From assembly GCA_964392775.1 (NCBI GenBank), contig CAYMRD010000005.1, forward strand, positions 85,644 to 149,643: a stretch of DNA of 64,000 bases, written 5' to 3'. This document shows positions 58,414 through 64,000 of the stretch, piece by piece. The translations under genes were made by a program, and so were the position numbers. The DNA is from UKL13-3 sp964392775 (GTDB taxonomy: Bacteria; Bacteroidota; Bacteroidia; UKL13-3). Each line of letters opens with the position of its first letter. Positions within the stretch are counted from its first letter, which is position 1. The notes under the pieces were generated by a model. It made no database searches. It saw only the letters and a program-made list of their open reading frames with translations, and was not told the origin of the DNA.

Positions 58414-60342
58414 ATGACCTACCCATATCAAATCAAATCGCTGGATCAATACAAAGAAGCTTATGCCCAAAGCGTAGAGCATCCCGAACAATTTTGGGCC
58501 AATATTGCCGAACAGTTTGTATGGCGCAAAAAATGGGACAAGGTACTCGATTGGAACTTTACAGAACCTAGGGTTGAATGGTTTAAGGGAGGTCAACTCA
58601 ATATCACCGAAAACTGTATCGACCGATATTTGGCCACTCGTGGCGAAGATCCCGCTATTATTTGGGAACCCAACAGCCCCGATGAACGCACCCGCATTGT
58701 AACCTACAACCGTTTGCACAAACGGGTATGTCAGGTAGCGCAAATGCTCACCAACTTAGGTGTCAAAAAAGGTGACCGCGTTTGTATTTATATGGGAATG
58801 GTTCCTGAGTTAACGTATGCTATATTGGGTTGCGCCCGCATTGGTGCTGTTCACTCTGTTATCTTTGGTGGTTTCTCGGCCCAAAGTATTGCCGACCGGT
58901 TAGGTGATGCGCAAGCAGAATATATTATTACCTGTGATGGGGCTTATCGTGGCAATAAAGACTTCCCCCTAAAAAGTGTGATTGACGATGCATTGATGGG
59001 AAATAAAACGGTGAAAAAAGTAGTGGTGTATACACGTACCCGCACTCCGGTTTCGATGATTAAAGGAAGAGATGTTTGGTGGGAAGATGAAATGGATCAT
59101 GCCGAAACGCAGGTAGAAAAAGATGGAGTGGTAAGTTTTCCGGCTGTACCCATGGATGCCGAAGACCCATTGTTTATCCTGTATACATCAGGCTCTACGG
59201 GCAAACCCAAAGGAGTAGTACACTCTATTGCCGGATACATGGTATGGGCCAATTATACGTTCGTCAATGTATTTCAGTATCAACCCAAGCAGGTTCATTT
59301 TTGTACGGCCGATATCGGCTGGATTACCGGACACAGTTATATTGTATACGGTCCGTTGAGTGCCGGAGCAACTTCTTTATTATTTGAAGGAACCCCCACC
59401 TGGCCCGATGCCGGAAGGTTTTGGGAGATTATAGATAAACACATGGTCGATATATTGTATACCGCGCCAACCGCCATTCGCAGCCTGATGGGCTTTGGAT
59501 TAGACGTTGTAAACAGCAAAAATTTAAGCTCTCTTAAAGTGCTCGGAACCGTTGGCGAACCCATTAATGAAGAAGCCTGGAACTGGTACTTTAAAAATAT
59601 TGGAAAAGAAAAATGTCCGATTGTAGATACCTGGTGGCAAACCGAAACCGGGGGCATCATGATTTCCAATTTAGCGGGTGTAACTCCGCATAAACCGGCC
59701 CACGCCACCCTGCCATTGCCGGGCGTTCAACCGCTGTTGGCAGATGAAAATGGCAATGAGATTACAGGTAATGGTGTAGGTGGAAACTTATGCATCAAAT
59801 TTCCGTGGCCGGGCATGATTCGCACCACGTATGGCGACCATGAGCGTTGCCGCACCACGTATTTTTCGACTTACCCAAATATGTATTTTACAGGTGATGG
59901 TTGCCTCCGCGATGAAGACGGGAACTACCGTATTACCGGGCGTGTGGATGATGTGCTCAATATAAGTGGACACCGGATAGGAACAGCCGAAGTGGAAAAT
60001 GCACTGAACATGCACAGCGGTGTGGTTGAAAGTGCCGTGGTGGGTTATCCGCATGATATCAAAGGGCAAGGTATTTATGCGTATGTGATTTTGGAACACA
60101 TGCATGGTGATGCCGACCAAATGCGTCAGGCTATTTCGTTAACTGTTTCGCGTATCATTGGCGCCATTGCCAAGCCCGATAAAATTCAATTTGTATCAGG
60201 ATTGCCCAAAACACGAAGCGGTAAGATCATGCGCAGAATTTTGCGCAAAATTGCCGAAGGGGAAACATCCAATCTGGGCGATACTTCTACCCTGCTCGAC
60301 CCTGCTGTGGTGGATGAGATTAAGAGTGGGGTTCTGCAGTAA
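58414..60342 (+). CDS. acs: Acetyl-CoA synthetase
   Basis: Activates acetate to acetyl-CoA via acetyl-AMP. 642 aa from ATG 58414; the frame is open to 58255, but that stretch contains a terminator and no conserved sequence. Motifs: FWANIAEQFVW at the start, the P-loop-like YTSGSTGKPKG (A3), the acetate pocket with DTWWQTETGG (A5), and the C-terminal PKTRSGKIMRRILR whose Lys is the known regulatory acetylation site. Confidence 0.96.
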   Translation: MTYPYQIKSLDQYKEAYAQSVEHPEQFWANIAEQFVWRKKWDKVLDWNFTEPRVEWFKGGQLNITENCIDRYLATRGEDPAIIWEPNSPDERTRIVTYNRLHKRVCQVAQMLTNLGVKKGDRVCIYMGMVPELTYAILGCARIGAVHSVIFGGFSAQSIADRLGDAQAEYIITCDGAYRGNKDFPLKSVIDDALMGNKTVKKVVVYTRTRTPVSMIKGRDVWWEDEMDHAETQVEKDGVVSFPAVPMDAEDPLFILYTSGSTGKPKGVVHSIAGYMVWANYTFVNVFQYQPKQVHFCTADIGWITGHSYIVYGPLSAGATSLLFEGTPTWPDAGRFWEIIDKHMVDILYTAPTAIRSLMGFGLDVVNSKNLSSLKVLGTVGEPINEEAWNWYFKNIGKEKCPIVDTWWQTETGGIMISNLAGVTPHKPAHATLPLPGVQPLLADENGNEITGNGVGGNLCIKFPWPGMIRTTYGDHERCRTTYFSTYPNMYFTGDGCLRDEDGNYRITGRVDDVLNISGHRIGTAEVENALNMHSGVVESAVVGYPHDIKGQGIYAYVILEHMHGDADQMRQAISLTVSRIIGAIAKPDKIQFVSGLPKTRSGKIMRRILRKIAEGETSNLGDTSTLLDPAVVDEIKSGVLQ

Positions 60343-60345
60343 TAT

Positions 60346-60385
60346 AAAAGGCTCTTGAAAGGTGAACTTTCAAGAGCCTTTTTAT
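60346..60385. terminator. Bidirectional terminator after acs
   Basis: Perfect 16-bp stem (60346-60361 with 60367-60382, loop GTGAA), T run on the + strand and A run on the other, between two converging genes. Confidence 0.92.
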
Positions 60386-60402
60386 CAAATCCAATATACG
60401 TT

Positions 60403-61611
60403 TTATTCATTCTTCAACACCAATTTTTGCGTAATCGTTTTCCCTGCAAGTTGTACTTGCACAAAATAAATTCCATTGGGTTGATTGGTTAAATTGATCA
60501 CAGTCGGGAAGCCTTCGGCATAATAAGCTCTTGTTCCCAAAAAATTAAAAATGGAGATAGACTGTACTGCTTCGCGATGGCCGTCATACTGTATATTCAC
60601 ATTACCGTTGCTTGGATTTGGATACAACAGCACACCTTGTTCCATCACATTACACTGTGCCGTTTTGATAATATCCGAATAGCTTGATTTGCCATCAAAG
60701 TCTATTTGTTGCAAGCGATAAAACACATTACCGGTAATAGCATTAGCATCTGTATATGAATACTGTTTTACACTAGCTGAATTTCCAGCTCCGGCTATTT
60801 TAGTCAGGCGTTTCCAATTAACTTCATCCGCACTTGTTTCAATTACAAAATACTGATTATTGATTTCAGAAGCAGTACTCCAGTTTAGCTGTACGTGTGA
60901 ACCCAAACAAGTCGCATGGAAGGTTTGTAATTTTACGGGAAGCGCACTCATATTGGTATTGAGAGCTATGGCTCCCGCTGTTGTAAGTCCACGGCCTATT
61001 AAAGATGCATTTGACAGTAACGTAATAGCTCCGTTTGCAAGCACACTGCCTTTAAAAACAGAGTTATCTCCAAGCACAAATGCTCCATTAATCTGCCAAT
61101 AAACATTTTGCAGGGATGCTCCATTAATAAGCGTTATTGTTGTGAATGTAGCCGTTGAAAAAGCTCCGTTAATCTTAAAAATAAACAAGGCATTCGCATC
61201 TCCTTGACCATCCAATATTAAATTACCAGCTAAGGTTGCAAGTGTTGTAATGCAGTAAACTTTAGGCGTTAACAATTGTCCACTTCCCAATGTGGCATCA
61301 ATTGTACTGTCGCATATAACGGCACTCAGTTCTCCATAAGCCGTTCCTAAGTTGGCTGCTGCAAGTGTAGTTACCGAATCGGCAACATAAATGGTACCCG
61401 TTAACGTTCCGGGAGGAAAACCGGTCAAGGCTCCGACATTCGTGCCAATATCTCCCGTTATATTAGTAGCTCCGGTATTGTTAAATGCTCCGGTACTTGT
61501 AAACAAAGCAAACGTAGCAACCCTACCTAGATTAGGAGCTTGAGCAAAGTGTACATAAGGTATCGTGCAAAGTGCAACGATAGCCATCAGATTGAGTAAA
61601 TTATTTTTCAT
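60403..61611 (-). CDS. DUF3494 ice-binding-like protein with T9SS sorting tail
   Basis: Exported adhesin-like protein, 402 aa. Signal peptide ~1-24 (ending HFAQ). The beta-solenoid DUF3494 domain (~28-220) starts LGRVATFALFTSTGAFNNTG, contains TNITGDIGTNVGAL and ends VFKGSVLANGAITLL and SNASLIGRGLTTAGAIAL; the fold is shared with ice-binding proteins and with adhesins. After an Ig-like linker (~228-315) a type A T9SS tail begins at LLYPNPSNGNVNIQY and ends IYFVQVQLAGKTITQKLVLK. Ice binding cannot be judged from sequence alone. Confidence 0.88.
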   Translation of the reverse strand: MKNNLLNLMAIVALCTIPYVHFAQAPNLGRVATFALFTSTGAFNNTGATNITGDIGTNVGALTGFPPGTLTGTIYVADSVTTLAAANLGTAYGELSAVICDSTIDATLGSGQLLTPKVYCITTLATLAGNLILDGQGDANALFIFKINGAFSTATFTTITLINGASLQNVYWQINGAFVLGDNSVFKGSVLANGAITLLSNASLIGRGLTTAGAIALNTNMSALPVKLQTFHATCLGSHVQLNWSTASEINNQYFVIETSADEVNWKRLTKIAGAGNSASVKQYSYTDANAITGNVFYRLQQIDFDGKSSYSDIIKTAQCNVMEQGVLLYPNPSNGNVNIQYDGHREAVQSISIFNFLGTRAYYAEGFPTVINLTNQPNGIYFVQVQLAGKTITQKLVLKNE

Positions 61612-61830
61612 GATGATTGGATTAAAATGTGATTATTTTTCACTCACAAAGTTGAATCCGTTTACCACCACTATTCTTACACAATCCAGAAAACTAATTA
61701 CATAATTAACACCTTTATGACATGTTGTAAAAGAGTGTTGAAAAAAATGCCACTGATTTAAATTATAAAAACTGACTATCTGTTTATAGTCAATAATTAC
61801 ATTTTTCCCTCGCACACCCCTGTCCCTGAG
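61612..61830. other. Intergenic region between the DUF3494 gene and the IS element
   Basis: Upstream region of the DUF3494 gene. AT-rich; no gene, hairpin or clear promoter seen. Confidence 0.5.
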
Positions 61831-63287
61831 AGGGCAATGTCATTTAGTTAAGGTTCAAACCGCTCTTTTATAGTTTGTAAAAGTTTGATACTTACCATTT
61901 AGTCGTTTCGCTTTTGTTTTTCTGGGATATTTCCTTCCGGGCCTTACAGGCTCTTTGTTTCGCTCAAAAACCAGTTGTAGATTCCATAATATTTCTGCTG
62001 CATTGTCCTGTAAAAACAGTTTGACGATATTGTGTTTTAAGGAGGCCCAACTTACATTCCGATTTATCCGGTAGCTGAGTTTGCGATGTTCATTTATATC
62101 CTTCAAATGCTCTTCACATTGCTTTTCTATCAGACTTTGCAGATTGGCAACAAACACATCTGCTAAATAATCCTGCTGTATGCAAATCACCCTGTGTCCG
62201 CTAAACTGTTCCATCTGCTGTTGGTTCTTTTGCTTGCCGTATGACGTTTCTATTGACCAGCGTAAGCCGTATAGGTATTTTAAATCTTCAATGCTGTATA
62301 GTTTGTCATCATAAAGACTTGTCAGTAATATTTCATCTTCTGCTGTGGATAATGTAATGCGTACCATCCTGACCTTAACCGGAGTACCTGCTTTTACTAT
62401 ATAGCCATGGTTACGCAGTGCTGATATGGCTTTTGCATTGGGCGTAAATTCAATGATCTTACTTCGTTTCCGGCTACGGGAAAACTGTTCAACCTGCTTA
62501 TTGAACCTCGTCTTACAACGCATTACAAAATGGCGGGGTGTTTCCTGACTCAGCATTAAATACATTAAACAATAGCTGGGAAAGCCCCGGTCGAAAAGGG
62601 TGATACTATCTGTTGACAGTTGCTCTACATATGTCGTCATAATAGCCTGCTCTGATTGCTTTATCGGATAAATATCGCCACACACAATTATATCGTTCAG
62701 TACATCGTGTATTTGCATAATCCGGGCCATCGGGATACATACATGCTGATTATCCTGTGTTCCAAAATGTGTAATCACATCCTGTTTGTTTGGTAAGTAC
62801 GCGGTGGAACCATCGACTGCTTGTATGATAAAATTTCGCCAACGTTTTGTTTTATTCCCGTAATGATGATAAAAACTATTCACCAACCAGCTATTCCACA
62901 GCTTGAGAAATACCGGTTGTAATTTGCTTCGCTGCAAGCTGAATGCTCCTTTTGTACACTCTTCTTTGCCAACACTTAAATGAGCAAAGAATTCCCGGAT
63001 TTCTATACTTAAACTTCGTTTAGGCATATTAATAAGAATCCCTACAATACGCGCTATGGGTAGTTTGCGAGTGCGGCTAAAATCTTTTTCGTTCCCTGTT
63101 ACCAGTTTCCTAAATTCTATGTCGTTAGATACCTCTTCTAAAAACAGTTTTAATTCTGCAATTATCTTTATGTTTGCCTCAACCATTGGGTTTTGTTTTT
63201 TAGTCAATTACAAAGAAGTGGATTTCTTTCCTCTTTATAACCCAATGGTTTTTAATTCTTTATTCCTTAACTAAATGACATTGCCCT
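61831..63287 (-). mobile_element. Complete IS4-like insertion sequence
   Basis: 1,457 bp bounded by perfect 23-bp inverted repeats (61831-61853 and 63265-63287; outer ends AGGGCAATGTC). One transposase gene fills it on the - strand. No target duplication is visible: the flanks (ending ...CCCTGAG, starting ACAGCCCTG...) do not match, so one side may have been rearranged after insertion. Confidence 0.92.
61855..63207 (-). CDS. IS4-family transposase
   Basis: 450 aa from ATG 63207; ATG 63186 would also work. DDE catalytic residues: Asp in AVDGSTAYLP (~137), Asp in LFDRGFPSY (~206), Glu in YGLRWSIETSYGKQKNQQQM, with the Y-(2)-R-(3)-E-(6)-K pattern of IS4 elements. Full length with intact ends, so it may be active. 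Confidence 0.92.
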   Translation of the reverse strand: MTKKQNPMVEANIKIIAELKLFLEEVSNDIEFRKLVTGNEKDFSRTRKLPIARIVGILINMPKRSLSIEIREFFAHLSVGKEECTKGAFSLQRSKLQPVFLKLWNSWLVNSFYHHYGNKTKRWRNFIIQAVDGSTAYLPNKQDVITHFGTQDNQHVCIPMARIMQIHDVLNDIIVCGDIYPIKQSEQAIMTTYVEQLSTDSITLFDRGFPSYCLMYLMLSQETPRHFVMRCKTRFNKQVEQFSRSRKRSKIIEFTPNAKAISALRNHGYIVKAGTPVKVRMVRITLSTAEDEILLTSLYDDKLYSIEDLKYLYGLRWSIETSYGKQKNQQQMEQFSGHRVICIQQDYLADVFVANLQSLIEKQCEEHLKDINEHRKLSYRINRNVSWASLKHNIVKLFLQDNAAEILWNLQLVFERNKEPVRPGRKYPRKTKAKRLNGKYQTFTNYKRAV

Positions 63288-63478
63288 ACAGCCCTGAACT
63301 AAACCCGGCAGAGAAAGTATGGCAACATATAAAAAGGAAATTCACCAACAAACATTTTGACAGCCTCAATGATATCAGCATATTCTTTTCTGAAACCATA
63401 TAGCAAATTACCCCTGATAAGGTAAAATCTATCTGTGCTTTTGATTATATTGATTTAGATACTTTTTGGTCTATTTAA
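63284..63478 (+). pseudogene. IS630-type transposase C-terminal remnant
   Basis: Reads PYSPELNPAEKVWQHIKRKF and continues to a TAG at 63401, then on in frame to DYIDLDTFW and a stop at 63478. PYSPELNPAE with the catalytic Glu is the last DDE block of IS630 transposases. The rest of the gene is absent; the frame begins in the right inverted repeat of the IS4-like element, which abuts or interrupts it. Confidence 0.7.
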
Positions 63479-63612
63479 AGTATAGAGAGTCCGCAGTTAC
63501 AGTCTGCTTAAAATGGATATTGTACACGTAGATAGCTATCGGACGAAGCCTCAGTTAGACCTTCAATCTCTGCCCTCTGTGCTCCTTTGATTTCTCTCTG
63601 TGAGAAACAGTC

Positions 63613-63690
63613 GCGCGGGTTTCACACAGGGCACACGGAGAAGACACAGAGAACCACAGAGAGGTTAAATCAAATAAACGCTGTTCAAAT
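63613..63690. repeat. Intergenic repeat, copy 1
   Basis: About 78 bp starting GCGCGGGTTTCACACAGG and ending AAACGCTGTTCAAAT, found again at 63764 onward. CACAGAGA-type repeats inside. The surrounding 63479-63818 has no gene. Confidence 0.85.
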
Positions 63691-63763
63691 TACTCTTTAA
63701 AAGTCAAAATTGAACAGAGATGTTCTTCTCTATCGCCTAAGAGCTATGGTCTATCGACTTCCT

Positions 63764-63818
63764 GCGCGGGTTTCACACAGGGCACACGGAGAAGACACAG
63801 AGAACCACAGAGAGGTTA
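63764..63818. repeat. Intergenic repeat, copy 2 (interrupted by the gap)
   Basis: Identical to 63613-63667 and continuing after the N run at 63919-63941 exactly where copy 1 would continue. A third copy may lie in the gap. Confidence 0.8.
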
Positions 63819-63918
63819 NNNNNNNNNNNNNNNNNNNNNNNNNNNNNNNNNNNNNNNNNNNNNNNNNNNNNNNNNNNNNNNNNNNNNNNNNNNNNNNNNN
63901 NNNNNNNNNNNNNNNNNN
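63819..63918. other. Assembly gap (100 N)
   Basis: Exactly 100 N within the second copy of the intergenic repeat. The bases on both sides join as in copy 1, so either nothing unique is missing or further repeat units collapsed. The 82 bp after it show no gene. Confidence 0.95.
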
Positions 63919-64000
63919 AATCAAATAAACGCTGTTCAAATATTATTCTTAGAGCCTGTTCATAATCTATTGAGTAGAATTCTGAGGAATGCCATCACAA

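Noticed and set aside
63710..63939. Open frames across the second N run
   Set aside because: They only exist because N is read as open, and they overlap a non-coding repeat.

Overview
The window looks like a chromosome segment of a Bacteroidota bacterium. The evidence is the fusA-rpsJ start of the ribosomal protein cluster, promoters of the TTG/TAnnTTTG type, few Shine-Dalgarno sequences, a PorQ gene next to cmk and T9SS sorting tails. Two runs of exactly 100 N (56843-56942 and 63819-63918) show that it is a scaffold with gaps of unknown size, both lying inside repeats.

Layout. 1-14574: the end of fusA followed by the S10-spc-alpha ribosomal cluster with secY, infA and rpoA, all on the + strand. 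It carries a hairpin leader before rpsH, an internal promoter before infA and a terminator after rplQ. 14706-18082: a thioredoxin-like protein, a Y-family polymerase (dinB) divergent from a self-cleaving S24 repressor with a clear operator, then a small graveyard of broken genes (ORF6N, an IS4 fragment, a T9SS tail). 18304-41212: a 23-kb, very tightly packed seven-gene operon. It encodes an outer-membrane-barrel-like protein, a sandwich-domain secreted protein, an OmpH/Skp-like protein, a small membrane-anchored protein, a 2,378-aa giant, a small secreted protein and a 3,421-aa RHS/YD-repeat protein ending in a variable C-terminal domain. 41226-46150: an array of candidate immunity genes alternating with displaced toxin tips (lipase-like, zincin-like and a remnant). 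One tip is preceded by a ~410-bp near-perfect copy of the RHS gene's own 3' portion.

46497-50488 (- strand): a YkgJ-like protein, a RES/Xre toxin-antitoxin pair, and an Nramp-UspA fusion transporter with its MntR/DtxR-like repressor and a 16-bp palindromic operator. 50593-56552: a small membrane protein, a YugP-like metallopeptidase, porQ, cmk, recA, a transglutaminase-like protein and folK. 56803-57060: tRNA-Asp plus a second, broken tRNA-Asp 3' end beside a gap. 57205-61611: accA, acs and a DUF3494 (ice-binding-like) T9SS substrate. 61831-63287: a complete IS4-like element next to an IS630 remnant, then intergenic repeats around the second gap.

The most interesting system is the RHS locus. 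Its organisation suggests a Sec-exported polymorphic toxin whose C-terminal tip can be exchanged by recombination between the two ~410-bp repeats, with an immunity gene kept for each past tip. The upstream secreted and outer-membrane genes are candidates for its export or display machinery. These roles are inferred from gene order and sequence features, not demonstrated.
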